64,000 nt of DNA, from the NCBI RefSeq assembly GCF_005893125.1, contig NZ_VCJS01000007.1, forward strand, positions 62,001-126,000. The letters are read 5' to 3'. A model generated the notes under the pieces. That model had not been told where the DNA came from. It was given only the letters and a program-made list of their open reading frames with translations, and did not search any database. The position numbers and the translations under genes are program-made. The DNA is from Nonomuraea basaltis. Lineage in GTDB: Bacteria > Actinomycetota > Actinomycetes > Streptosporangiales > Streptosporangiaceae. Of this stretch, positions 8,844 to 17,941 are shown one piece after another; position 1 is the stretch's first letter; the number at the start of each line of letters is the position of its first letter.

Positions 8844-10332
8844 CGCCACCGTCGCGCCCGCCCTGTCCGGTGCCGCCGCCCTGTCCGGCGGCGTCTCCGG
8901 CGCCGCCGCCCTGGAGCCGATGCTGCGCACAGTGCTGGCCGCTCTCGCCGAGGGTTCGGCCAGGCGCGACGGGCCGATCCCCGCCGGTACACCGGGGGCG
9001 CTCTTCACCCGGGTCGCCAGGACTCTCGCCGAGGCGGCCGGTGACGACGCCCTGCGCCGGCTGACCGAGCTGGTGGCCGCCGGCAGCGCCGACCCGGCCG
9101 ACCCGAACTGCGCCGCGCATCTGCACTGCCCGCCGCTCGCCGTGGCCGTGGCCGCCGACCTGGCGATCTCCGCGCTCAACCCGTCACAGGACTCCTGGGA
9201 CCAGGCCCCCGCGACCACCGCCCTGGAGACCCTGCTGCTGAGCGAGCTGGCCGAGCTGGTGGGATACCCGTCCACGGCCGCGGGGGTGCTCACCTCCGGC
9301 GGCACCGAATCCAACCTCATGGGCCTGATGCTGGCCAGGGATCGGGTGCTGGGGCGCGCGACCGGGCGCAGGATCGAACGGTGCGGCCTGCCGGCGAACC
9401 CGCCGCAGGCGAGGATCTTCGCCTCCGCCGCCGCCCACTTCTCGGTACGCCGCGCCGCCGCCCTGCTGGGCCTGGGGGAGGACGCGGTCGTGACCGTCCC
9501 CGTGGACCGCGAGCTGCGGATGAAACCGGAAGGACTGGCCACCGCGCTGCGGGAATGCGTACGGCGGGGCGAGCTGCCCATGGCCGTGGTCGCCACGGCC
9601 GGCACCACCGACACAGGGGCGATCGACCCGCTGGACGCCTGCGCGGCCCTGGCCGCCGAGCACGGGGCCTGGTCGCACGTGGACGCCGCCTACGGTGGCG
9701 GCGCCCTGCTCTCCGACCGGCTGGCGCCCCTGCTGGCGGGCATCGAACGGGCCGACTCGGTGTCCCTGGACTGGCACAAGCTGGGCTGGCAGCCCGCCGC
9801 CGCGGGCGTCTTCCTGGTACGGCAGGCCGAGGCGTACGCGTCGCTGGCCCGGCGCGCGGCCTACCTCAACCCGGCCGACGACGAGGACGCCGGCTACGCC
9901 AGCCTGCTGGGAAACTCCCTGCGCACCACCCGCCGCCCCGACGCCTTCAAGATCGCCGTCACGCTCGCCACCCTCGGCAGGGACGGACTGGGCCGTCTCG
10001 TCGACGCCTGCCACGACCTGGCCCGCGCCGGAGCGGCGGCGGTCCGCGCCCATCCCCGGCTGGACCTGCACGCCGACCCCGTGCTGACGGCGTTCCTCTT
10101 CCGGTACGTCCCCGCGGATCCCGCGCCGGCGGACCGGGTGAACGCCGGGCTGAGGCGCCGCCTGCTGCGCGAGGGACGCGCCGTCGTCGGCCGCACCGAG
10201 CTCCCGGGAGAGGGGCCGGGCCGCGTCCGGCTCAAGCTCACCCTGCTCAACCCGTATACGACCACCGCCGAGGTGGAGCGGCTCGTCCGCCTCGTCGCCG
10301 CCGCGGGCGAGGCCGAGGAGACGACGCTGTGA
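8788..10332 (+). CDS. L-2,4-diaminobutyrate decarboxylase (RhbB-like)
   Basis: A 514-residue group II PLP decarboxylase (497 residues if the second ATG at 8839 is used). NPSQDSWDQAPATTALE, TSGGTESNLMGLMLARD, ATAGTTDTGAIDPL, WSHVDAAYGG and SLDWHKLGWQP (PLP lysine at residue 331) match diaminobutyrate decarboxylases, which convert 2,4-diaminobutyrate to 1,3-diaminopropane. Tyrosine or glutamate decarboxylase activity is less likely given the aminotransferase partner. The first ATG overlaps the upstream stop; the duplicated junction gives two candidate starts. The stop overlaps the next GTG start. Confidence 0.9.
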   Translation: MTATTAGDGSRAHGATGMTATVAPALSGAAALSGGVSGAAALEPMLRTVLAALAEGSARRDGPIPAGTPGALFTRVARTLAEAAGDDALRRLTELVAAGSADPADPNCAAHLHCPPLAVAVAADLAISALNPSQDSWDQAPATTALETLLLSELAELVGYPSTAAGVLTSGGTESNLMGLMLARDRVLGRATGRRIERCGLPANPPQARIFASAAAHFSVRRAAALLGLGEDAVVTVPVDRELRMKPEGLATALRECVRRGELPMAVVATAGTTDTGAIDPLDACAALAAEHGAWSHVDAAYGGGALLSDRLAPLLAGIERADSVSLDWHKLGWQPAAAGVFLVRQAEAYASLARRAAYLNPADDEDAGYASLLGNSLRTTRRPDAFKIAVTLATLGRDGLGRLVDACHDLARAGAAAVRAHPRLDLHADPVLTAFLFRYVPADPAPADRVNAGLRRRLLREGRAVVGRTELPGEGPGRVRLKLTLLNPYTTTAEVERLVRLVAAAGEAEETTL

Positions 10333-12083
10333 GCGAGCCCCGGCCGGACCCCCTCGACCATCCCGATCCCTTCAGGGCGGGGGAGGCCGCGGCGACGGAG
10401 ACGCTGCTGCGTGCCTATGTGCGCGAGACGGAGACCCCGGTCCCGCCCGCCGGTGAGGAGCTGGTGCTCGGCTTCCCCGCCAGCGGCCTGCGGCTGAGCG
10501 TCCCGGTGCGGTACCGGTCGGCGACCGGCTGGCACCGCTTCGGCGAGCCCCGCGTCGTCTCCGAGCCCGCCGGTGCCGCGCTGGTGGCCGCGGCCGCGAT
10601 GCGCGAGTCCGTCGTGCGGCGGCGGTTGCCCCATCATCTCGGGTCCGATGCCGTCGCCCGGGTGCTGGACTCGGCCCGCCGTACCGGGACGCATCTCGCG
10701 CGCCGGCGCGCCGAAGGGGGATCGGGGGCGATCCCGTTCCTCGAGGCCGAGCAGGCGCTGTTGCTCGGGCATCCGTTCCATCCCGCGCCCAAGAGCAGGC
10801 AGGAGGCGTCCGACGGCGAGCTCGACGCCTACTCGCCCGAGCTGCGCGGCTCGTTCCGGCTGCACTGGTTCGCCGCCGACCCCGCGATCGTCGTGGGGGA
10901 GTGCGCGGACGGGCGGGCTCCGGCCGAGCTGCTGCGGGACATCGCCGCCGGGCTGGAGCTGCCCGCGGGCATGGTTCCCGTTCCCGCCCATCCCTGGCAG
11001 GCCCGCGAGGTGCTGGGCCGTCCCGAGGTGGCGTCGCTGGTCGAGGCGGGGCTGCTGCGCCCGCTCGGGGCGGCGGGGCCGGCGTGGCATCCGACCTCCT
11101 CGGTGCGCACCGTGCACCGGGCGGACGCCGACGTGATGCTCAAGCTCTCCCTCGGCATGCGGATCACCAACTCCCGCAGGAACAACCTGCGCGGCGAGCT
11201 GCGCCTCGGCGTCAGAGCCGCCCGCCTGCTGGGCGCGGGCCCGGGGGAGTGGCTGCGCGCCGAGCACCCGGAGTTCGGGATCCTGCGCGACTTCGCCTGG
11301 GTCTCGGCGGGCGCCGACGGGCCGGAGACCGGGCTGGAGACCGCGATCCGCGACAACCCCTTCCGCGGCGGCCCCAATGATGGGCAGGGTGACGGGCAGT
11401 GCGTGGCCGGGCTGCTGGCCGAGCGTACGGGTCCGGGCGACGGCACGCCGCCCCGGCACCGCGCCCTGCTGTCCGCCGCCACGGCCCGCGCCGCCCGGGC
11501 GCACGGCGTCTCCCTCGCCGAGGCGTCGGCCCGCTGGCTGACCCGCTATCTCGAGGTGCTGGCCGTACCGCTGATCAGGCTTCAGTCGCGGTACGGCATC
11601 GCGCTGGAGCCGCACCACCAGAACACCCTGGTGGCGCTGGACGGCGACGGCCTGCCCCGCGCGGGCTGGTACCGGGACAGCCAGGGCTACTACGTGGCCG
11701 CTTCCAGGGCGGGCGAGCTGGAGCGGCTGCTGCCCGAGCTGGCCGACGGACTGGAGCTGGTCTTCGACGACGATCTCGTGGACGAGCGGGTCGCCTACTA
11801 CCTGGGGGTCAACAACCTGCTCGGCCTGGTGGGCGCGTTCGGGGCGCTGGGGCTCGCCGACGAGGGCGACCTGCTGCGCGTGCTGCGGGCCGCGCTGGAG
11901 CGGCTGCGGGCGGCCGAGCCCGGCGCGAAGGGCCTGCTCGACCTGCTGCTCGACGCGCCGCTGCTGCGCTGCAAGGGCAACTTCCTGACCTGCGTGGACG
12001 GCCGCGACGAGCTCGTCGGGGACGTGCGCACCCAGTCCGTCTACATCGACCTTCCCAACCCTCTTACGGAGGTACCACGGTGA
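10329..12083 (+). CDS. IucA/IucC family NIS siderophore synthetase, IucA type
   Basis: A 584-residue NRPS-independent siderophore synthetase that adenylates a carboxylate (usually citrate) and joins it to an amine or alcohol. GHPFHPAPKSRQ near residues 147-158 is the IucA-type signature; HPWQAREVL, SVRTVHR, KLSLGMRITNSRRNNLRGE and HHQNTLVALD (about 429) follow, with a C-terminal reductase-like (FhuF-type) region ending LLRCKGNFLTC. The GTG start overlaps the decarboxylase stop. The second synthetase gene in the operon is of another subtype, as expected for two sequential condensations on one core acid. Confidence 0.92.
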   Translation: MSEPRPDPLDHPDPFRAGEAAATETLLRAYVRETETPVPPAGEELVLGFPASGLRLSVPVRYRSATGWHRFGEPRVVSEPAGAALVAAAAMRESVVRRRLPHHLGSDAVARVLDSARRTGTHLARRRAEGGSGAIPFLEAEQALLLGHPFHPAPKSRQEASDGELDAYSPELRGSFRLHWFAADPAIVVGECADGRAPAELLRDIAAGLELPAGMVPVPAHPWQAREVLGRPEVASLVEAGLLRPLGAAGPAWHPTSSVRTVHRADADVMLKLSLGMRITNSRRNNLRGELRLGVRAARLLGAGPGEWLRAEHPEFGILRDFAWVSAGADGPETGLETAIRDNPFRGGPNDGQGDGQCVAGLLAERTGPGDGTPPRHRALLSAATARAARAHGVSLAEASARWLTRYLEVLAVPLIRLQSRYGIALEPHHQNTLVALDGDGLPRAGWYRDSQGYYVAASRAGELERLLPELADGLELVFDDDLVDERVAYYLGVNNLLGLVGAFGALGLADEGDLLRVLRAALERLRAAEPGAKGLLDLLLDAPLLRCKGNFLTCVDGRDELVGDVRTQSVYIDLPNPLTEVPR

Positions 12084-13426
12084 CCACGTACGACCTGGTG
12101 GGAGTGGGCATCGGCCCGTTCAACCTGTCCCTGGCCGCGCTCGGCGACGGCGTGCCGGGGCTGCGCGCGCTCTTCCTGGACGGCAAGCGCGCCTTCTCCT
12201 GGCACCCCGGGCTGCTGATGGAGGGGACCGTCCTGCAGGTGCCGTTCCTCGCCGACCTGGTCACCATGGCGGATCCGACCAGTCCCTGGTCATATCTCAA
12301 CTACCTGCGCCACCACGACCGGATGTTCCCGTTCTTCTTCTCCGAGCGGTTCCACATCCCGCGCCGCGAGTACGACCACTACTGCCGCTGGGTCGCCGAG
12401 CGGCTGCCCTCCTGCCGGTTCGACGCCGAGGTGACCGCGCTGGAGTGGGACGAGACGGCTGCGGCCTTCGCGGTGACGTACCGCTCCTCCTCCGGCGCGG
12501 CCACCCGCGTCCTGGGCCGGCAGGTGGTGCTGGGCGTCGGGACGCAGCCGGTCGTCCCCGGACCGCTGCGCCCGCTGATGACGGAGACGCACGCCGGCCA
12601 CGTGTTACACAGCGCCGACTACCGCACCCATCGCGACCGGCTCGCCGCCAGGCCCGACGTCACGGTGATCGGCGCTGGCCAGTCGGGGGCGGAGGTGGTG
12701 CTCGATCTGCTGCGGGCGGGCGGTCCGTACGTGCGCTGGCTGGCCCGCACCCCGGCCTTCGCACCCATGGAGTACTCGAAGATCGGCCTCGAGCACTTCA
12801 CCCCCGACTACATCGAGTACTTCCGCGGGCTCCCGGAGGCCGAGCGGGAACGGCTCGTACGCGAGCAGTGGCAGCTCTACAAGGGGGTCAGCGCGGAGAC
12901 GCTGGCCGACATCCACGACGAGCTGTACGAGCGGACCATCGGCGGCGCCGAGCCGCCCGCCGCGCTGCACCCGGGAGTGGAGGTCACGGCGGCCGGCGCC
13001 GATGCCGACGGCTACACGCTGACCTGCCGTCACGGCCCGCAGGAGGCGGTCTTCCAGATCCGCACCTCGGCCGTGGTGTCGGCCACCGGCTACGCGGCGG
13101 CCCGCCCCGCGTTCCTGGAGCCGCTGTCCGACCTGGTCGACTGGGACGGCAGGGGCCGCTACCAGGTCGACGGGTCCTACCGGGTCGCCCTCGACCCACG
13201 GGTGTCCGGGCGCCTCTACGTGCAGAACGCCGAACTCCACACCCACGGCGTCGGCGCACCCGACCTCACACTGGGCGCGTGGCGAGCCGCGACCATCCTC
13301 AACGCGGTCGCCGGGCGCACCTTGCTGCCCGTCCCCGACCGGGTGGCCTGGACGACCTTCGGCGCGCCCCGGGCTCCCGAGGCCGCCGGCCTGGACGCGC
13401 CACGCTCGGTGGGCTCGCTGCGGTGA
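12080..13426 (+). CDS. Amine N-hydroxylase (lysine/ornithine/diamine N-monooxygenase, IucD/RhbE-like)
   Basis: A 448-residue flavin monooxygenase of the SidA/IucD family, forming the N-hydroxy group of hydroxamate siderophores with NADPH and O2. GVGIGPFNLSLAAL near residues 8-21 is the FAD loop, with VPFLADLVTMADPTSPWSYLNYL, VIGAGQSGAEVVLDLL (NADPH loop) and a late ATGY motif. In context the natural substrate is most likely 1,3-diaminopropane, as for RhbE. GGAGG at 12068-12072 sets the GTG, which overlaps the preceding stop. Confidence 0.93.
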   Translation: MTTYDLVGVGIGPFNLSLAALGDGVPGLRALFLDGKRAFSWHPGLLMEGTVLQVPFLADLVTMADPTSPWSYLNYLRHHDRMFPFFFSERFHIPRREYDHYCRWVAERLPSCRFDAEVTALEWDETAAAFAVTYRSSSGAATRVLGRQVVLGVGTQPVVPGPLRPLMTETHAGHVLHSADYRTHRDRLAARPDVTVIGAGQSGAEVVLDLLRAGGPYVRWLARTPAFAPMEYSKIGLEHFTPDYIEYFRGLPEAERERLVREQWQLYKGVSAETLADIHDELYERTIGGAEPPAALHPGVEVTAAGADADGYTLTCRHGPQEAVFQIRTSAVVSATGYAAARPAFLEPLSDLVDWDGRGRYQVDGSYRVALDPRVSGRLYVQNAELHTHGVGAPDLTLGAWRAATILNAVAGRTLLPVPDRVAWTTFGAPRAPEAAGLDAPRSVGSLR

Positions 13427-14715
13427 GCCGCGCCAAGGTCGTGCTCATCTCGGTGATCGGGCTGCACCTGGTCGCCGAGACCGCGCTCACCCCCTTCCTG
13501 CCGCGGTTGTTCGACCGGCTGTACGCCGTCGACGAGCCCGGCGCGACCGGGCTCTACCTGTGGATCTGCCGCATCGTCGGGCTGGCCGCGCTGCCGCTGT
13601 GGGGGCTGGTGGCCCGGCGGTGGCCGCTGCACCGGCTGGTCCTGGCCGGGCTGTGCGGCTCCGCCGTGCTCGATCTGCTGCTCGGGCTCGCGCCCAGCTA
13701 CGCCGCGTACACCGTGCTGTCGGCGGCCGTGGTGGCCACCAACAGCGCGATGCTGCTGGCCTATCCGGCGTTCATCGCCGAGCACGACGCCGACCCGGCG
13801 GGCGGGGAGCGAGCCCGGCTGGCCGGGATCTGCTCGATCGTGGTGGTCTTCCACCTGTCGGTCGTGGTGGCGACGATGGTGGGGGCCGGAGTTCTCGCGC
13901 TGCCCGAGCCGCGGGTCGGCATCTCCGCGTTCGCCGTGCTGGACGCGCTCCTCGCCGTGCTCACCTACCGCGTGCTGGGCAGACGCGCTCCCACCCGTGC
14001 AGGCGGCGACGCCGGTACGGCGGATGCCGCGGTCGTCGCGGCGGGCAGTGGCGGCGCGGCGGCGGCCGGCGCGGTCGTCGCAGCGGGTGGTGACGGCGTT
14101 GCGGCGGGCCGGGACGCCGGTGCGCGCAGGCGCGGCGTGGGGCTGGCGGTGCTGGCCCAGGCGGCGCTGATCGGGGTCGCGTTCGACTTCGCGGTCAACG
14201 TGGCGCGGCCCTTCTTCACCGAGTTCGCCGACGACCTGGGCAGCGGCTCCGCCGGGTCCGCGGTGCTGTTCTTCCTGCCCAGCGTGGCCGCGCTGGCCGT
14301 GCTGCCCGCCGTGCGCCGCTTTCACGACCTGCTCGGCGACCGGCTGCTGCCGCTGGCCCTGGCCGTCGGCGCCGCCGGGCTCGCCTGGCAGGCGCTGTCG
14401 TCCTCACTGCCGGGGCTGGCCGGGGGAAGACTGCTGTTCGGCGTCGGCCTCGGCCTCGGCCAGGTCGCCGTGGAGCTGTGGGCGTTCCGGGCCACCGGCA
14501 CGGCGGGGCCGGCGTTCACCGTCGTGGAGACCGCCCGGTCCGCGGGCCTGCTCGCCGCGCCGGTGGCCGCCGCGACCGCGGTCTCGTACGACCTCGCGCT
14601 GCCCATCGCCGTCGCGGCGGCCGTACACCTGCTGGCCACCGGCCTGTCCCTGCGGCGCCTCCCCGTCCCCCGGCCGGAACCCGCCCTCACCTACTCCGAG
14701 GAGATCCCCCGATGA
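13423..14715 (+). CDS. MFS transporter, probable siderophore exporter
   Basis: A 430-residue major facilitator protein with about 12 hydrophobic segments in two blocks. They are separated by a long Gly/Ala/Asp-rich loop near residues 190-235 that is probably a low-complexity cytoplasmic linker. Its place between the hydroxylase and second synthetase genes, with stop-start overlaps on both sides, points to export of the finished siderophore. Sequence alone does not distinguish export from uptake. Confidence 0.85.
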   Translation: MSRAKVVLISVIGLHLVAETALTPFLPRLFDRLYAVDEPGATGLYLWICRIVGLAALPLWGLVARRWPLHRLVLAGLCGSAVLDLLLGLAPSYAAYTVLSAAVVATNSAMLLAYPAFIAEHDADPAGGERARLAGICSIVVVFHLSVVVATMVGAGVLALPEPRVGISAFAVLDALLAVLTYRVLGRRAPTRAGGDAGTADAAVVAAGSGGAAAAGAVVAAGGDGVAAGRDAGARRRGVGLAVLAQAALIGVAFDFAVNVARPFFTEFADDLGSGSAGSAVLFFLPSVAALAVLPAVRRFHDLLGDRLLPLALAVGAAGLAWQALSSSLPGLAGGRLLFGVGLGLGQVAVELWAFRATGTAGPAFTVVETARSAGLLAAPVAAATAVSYDLALPIAVAAAVHLLATGLSLRRLPVPRPEPALTYSEEIPR

Positions 14716-16517
14716 ACCGACCTGCCCAAGACGCCTGGCAGCAGGCCGGCCGCCGCCTGCTCACCAAGGCCGTCGAGGAGTTCGCCTACGAGGAGCTGTT
14801 CCGCCCGGAGCCCGACCCCAAGTCCGGTCCCGACGCCTACCGGCTGGAGCTGGGCGACGGCGTCCACTGGACGTTTCGCGCGACCCGCGGCACGTTCGGG
14901 ACCTGGCGGCTGGCGGACGGCACGCTGCGGCGGCATCCCGGCGACGGCGAGGCCGGGCCCGAGCGGCTGCTGCTCGACGCCAGGACGATCCTCGGCTGGG
15001 ACGGCCCCACCACCGCCGAGGTGCTGCGCGAGCTCACCGCGACCCGCAGGGCGGAGGCGGAGCTCATCTCGCGCGCGCTGACCGCCGCCGAGCTCGCGGA
15101 CCTCGACCATCTGGAGCTGGAGGCGCACCAGGACGGCCATCCCTGCATGCTGCTCAACAAGGGCAGGCTGGGCTTCGCCGCCTCAGACGCCGCGGCCTAC
15201 GCCCCCGAGGCGGCCGGCGCCGTACGGCTGCGGTGGGCGGCCGTGCACACCTCCCTGGCCGACTACTCCGGCGTCCCAGGGCTGGACGCCGAGACGCTGC
15301 TGGCCGAGGAATTGGACGAGGAGACCCGCAAGCGGTTCGCCGACCTGCTGGCGGACCCGGCCGCGTACGTCTGGCTGCCCGTCCACCCCTTCCACTGGGA
15401 CGAGGCCGTCGAGACCCTCTTCGCCCCCTACCTCGCAGACGGCCGGATCGTCCCGCTCGGCGAGGGGCCCGACCGCTACCGGCCGCTGCAGTCGATCCGC
15501 ACCCTGGCCAACCTGGACCATCCCGGGCGCAGGAACGTCAAGGTGCCGCTCGCCATCCGCAACACGCTGGTGTGGCGGGGGCTGTCCACCGAGCCGACCA
15601 GGGCCGCGCCCGACGTGACCGCCTGGCTGCACGCGCTCCGTGACGGGGACCCGTACCTGCGGGACGAGCTGCGCTTCCACCCGCTCGGCGAGGTGGCCGC
15701 CGTCGCCGTGCGCCACCCGCTGTACGACGAGGTGCGCGACGCTCCCTACCGCTACCACGAGCTGCTCGGCGCGGTGTGGCGCGAGCCGGTGGCGGCGCTG
15801 CTGCGCGACGGCGAGCGGGCCAGGACCATGGCGGCCCTGCTGAAGGTCGGCTCTGACGGGCGCGCGCTGGCGGCCGAGCTCGTCGCGCGCTCAGGGCTCG
15901 ACCCCAGGGCCTGGCTGGCCAGGCTCTTCTCCGCCCTGCTGCCCGGCCTGCTGCACTACCTCTACCGGTACGGCGTGGCGTACTGCCCCCACGGCGAGAA
16001 CACCGTGATCCTCTACGACGCCGCCGACATCCCCGCCGGCATCGCGGTCAAGGACTTCGCCGAGGACGTCAACCTGCTGCCGGAGCCCCGTCCCGAGTAC
16101 AAGGGCCTGTCCCCGCGCGCCGACGCGGTGCTGCTGCGCTGGCCGCCGGGCGAGCTGGCGCACTCGCTGCTCAGCGCCGTCTTCGCGGGCCACTTCCGGT
16201 TCTTCGCCCCGCTGGCCGAGCAGCACCTCGGTGTGCCGGAGACGGAGTTCTGGGGGCTGGTCCGCGCCGAGATCGAGCGGTACCACGCCCGCTTCCCCGA
16301 GCTCGCGGACAGGTTCGAGGCGTTCGGCCTGTTCGCGCCCGAGTTCGACCGGGTGGCGCTGAACCGGGAGCAACTGCTCGGCGGCGGCTTCCACGACCGC
16401 TCCGAGCGCGACGAGGGCTTCGACGTGGTCCACGGCACCGTACCCAACCCGCTCGCGACCGAGCCGCCGAACGGGCCCGCCTCACGGAGTGAGGCCGATG
16501 AACACAGCGGGAGCTGA
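14712..16517 (+). CDS. IucA/IucC family NIS siderophore synthetase, IucC/DesD type
   Basis: A 601-residue second synthetase. DGHPCMLLNKGRLGF near residues 141-155, VRLRWAAVHTSL, VHPFHWDEAV, PLQSIRTLAN, NVKVPLAIRNTL and YCPHGENTVILYD are hallmarks of the IucC/DesD branch, which usually catalyses the later condensation on a citryl intermediate or on hydroxamate monomers. The region RRGFAEDVNLL-like VKDFAEDVNLL lies near residue 445 and a thin C-terminal FhuF-like part follows. The ATG overlaps the transporter stop as ATGA. With the IucA-type synthetase it suggests two distinct amide-forming steps. Confidence 0.92.
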   Translation: MNRPAQDAWQQAGRRLLTKAVEEFAYEELFRPEPDPKSGPDAYRLELGDGVHWTFRATRGTFGTWRLADGTLRRHPGDGEAGPERLLLDARTILGWDGPTTAEVLRELTATRRAEAELISRALTAAELADLDHLELEAHQDGHPCMLLNKGRLGFAASDAAAYAPEAAGAVRLRWAAVHTSLADYSGVPGLDAETLLAEELDEETRKRFADLLADPAAYVWLPVHPFHWDEAVETLFAPYLADGRIVPLGEGPDRYRPLQSIRTLANLDHPGRRNVKVPLAIRNTLVWRGLSTEPTRAAPDVTAWLHALRDGDPYLRDELRFHPLGEVAAVAVRHPLYDEVRDAPYRYHELLGAVWREPVAALLRDGERARTMAALLKVGSDGRALAAELVARSGLDPRAWLARLFSALLPGLLHYLYRYGVAYCPHGENTVILYDAADIPAGIAVKDFAEDVNLLPEPRPEYKGLSPRADAVLLRWPPGELAHSLLSAVFAGHFRFFAPLAEQHLGVPETEFWGLVRAEIERYHARFPELADRFEAFGLFAPEFDRVALNREQLLGGGFHDRSERDEGFDVVHGTVPNPLATEPPNGPASRSEADEHSGS

Positions 16518-16518
16518 C

Positions 16519-17880
16519 ATGACCTACGAATGGCTGCGTGCCGAGGCCGAGGCAGGGCGCATCGAGGAGGTGATCGTCAGTCTTCCCGACCTCCAGGGCC
16601 GTCTGCAGGGCAGCCGCCTGGCCGTGCCGTACTTCCTGGACGAGGTGGCCCGGCAGGGCTTCGGCGCCTGCGTGTACCTGCTCGCCGCCGACGTCGAGAT
16701 GGACACCGGGCCCGGCTACGCCATCGACGCCTGGAACACCGGCTTCGGCGACTTCGTCCTGCGCCCCGACCCCGCCACGTTGCGCCCGCTCCCTTGGGAC
16801 CCCGGCACCGCGCTCGTCATCGCCGACGCCGTGTGGCCCGGCGCGAGCTCCGGCGAGCCGGTCGACGTGGCCCCGCGCCAGGTGCTGCGCACGCAGCTCG
16901 ACCGGCTGGCCGAGCGCGGGCTGACCGCGTACGCCGGGACCGAGCTGGAGTTCCTGGTCTTCCGCGACAGCTACCGGGACGCCTGGGAGGGCCGCTACCA
17001 CGGCCTGCGCACGGGCACCCGCTACAACGTCGACTACTCACTCCAAGGACTGACCGAGATCGAGCCCGTCGTGCGCCGCGTCCGTCGCGAGATGGTCCGT
17101 GCCGGGCTCACCATGGAGACCGCCCGCGCCGAGTGCCACGCGGGCCAGTACGAGATCGTCTTCCGGTACGACGAGGCCATGGCGACCTGCGACAAGCACG
17201 TGTTCTTCAAGAACGGCGCCAAGCAGATCGCCGCCCAGGAAGGCGTCGCGCTCACCTTCATGCCCAAGTTCGACGAGGGCGAGGGCAACTCCTGCCACAT
17301 CCACCTGTCGCTGCGCGCGAGCTCCGGCAGGGACGGCTCGATGGTGTTCGCCGGGGACGACGGCGGCATGTCGGAGCTGATGGGGCACTTCGTGGCCGGG
17401 CAACTCGCCTGCCTGCCCGAGCTCGCACTGCTCATGGCCCCGAACATCAACTCGTACAAGCGGCTCCAGCCGGGCGCGTTCGCCCCCACCGGCATCACCT
17501 GGGGCAGGGACAACCGCACCTGCCCGATCCGCGTGGTCGGCGCGGGCGCGTCGCTGCGCATCGAGCACCGCGTGCCCGGCGGGGACGCCAACCCCTACCT
17601 TGCCGTCGCCGCCGTGCTGGCCGCTGGACTGCACGGCATCGAGAACCGGCTCCCCCTGCCCGCGCCGCACGCCGCCAACGCGCTGGCCGACCCGTCGGTG
17701 CCGCGGCTCCCCACGACGCTGACCGAGGCGCTGCGCCGCTGGGAGACCAGCGAGATCGCGGCCAAGGCCTTCGGCGACGCGGTGCTCGGCCACTACGCCC
17801 AGGCCGCGCGGGCGGAGCTGGCGGCCTTCGAGACGGCGGTCACGGACTGGGAGCGGGTACGCGGTTTCGAACGGCTCTAG
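16519..17880 (+). CDS. Glutamine-synthetase-like gamma-glutamyl ligase at the end of the siderophore operon
   Basis: A 453-residue protein of the glutamine synthetase superfamily. AGTELEFLVF, ECHAGQYEIVF, GEGNSCHIHLSL, NSYKRLQPGAFAPTGITWGRDNRTCPIRV and RIEHRVPGGDANPYLAVAAVL are intact, so the ATP, metal and glutamate sites are present; the adenylylation tyrosine region of true GlnA is not conserved. This fits the GlnA3/GlnA4/PuuA-like group that gamma-glutamylates amines such as polyamines or ethanolamine. The ATG at 16519 has GGGAG upstream, 1 nt after the synthetase stop; 16498 is an alternative. In context it may glutamylate 1,3-diaminopropane or a siderophore amine. Last gene before a terminator-like hairpin. 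Confidence 0.82.
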   Translation: MTYEWLRAEAEAGRIEEVIVSLPDLQGRLQGSRLAVPYFLDEVARQGFGACVYLLAADVEMDTGPGYAIDAWNTGFGDFVLRPDPATLRPLPWDPGTALVIADAVWPGASSGEPVDVAPRQVLRTQLDRLAERGLTAYAGTELEFLVFRDSYRDAWEGRYHGLRTGTRYNVDYSLQGLTEIEPVVRRVRREMVRAGLTMETARAECHAGQYEIVFRYDEAMATCDKHVFFKNGAKQIAAQEGVALTFMPKFDEGEGNSCHIHLSLRASSGRDGSMVFAGDDGGMSELMGHFVAGQLACLPELALLMAPNINSYKRLQPGAFAPTGITWGRDNRTCPIRVVGAGASLRIEHRVPGGDANPYLAVAAVLAAGLHGIENRLPLPAPHAANALADPSVPRLPTTLTEALRRWETSEIAAKAFGDAVLGHYAQAARAELAAFETAVTDWERVRGFERL

Positions 17881-17903
17881 GCACCTCGATCGTCTCGTTC
17901 CAC

Positions 17904-17941
17904 GGCCTGGGCGCCCGGCTCGCGTACGGCCGGGTCAGGCC
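17904..17941. terminator. Hairpin between convergent genes, likely bidirectional terminator
   Basis: Nested stems GGCCTG(17904-17909)/CAGGCC(17936-17941) and CCCGGC(17914-17919)/GCCGGG(17929-17934) with an 8-nt loop. It lies 24 nt after the end of the siderophore operon and overlaps the last codons of the convergent dehydrogenase gene. Confidence 0.6.
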
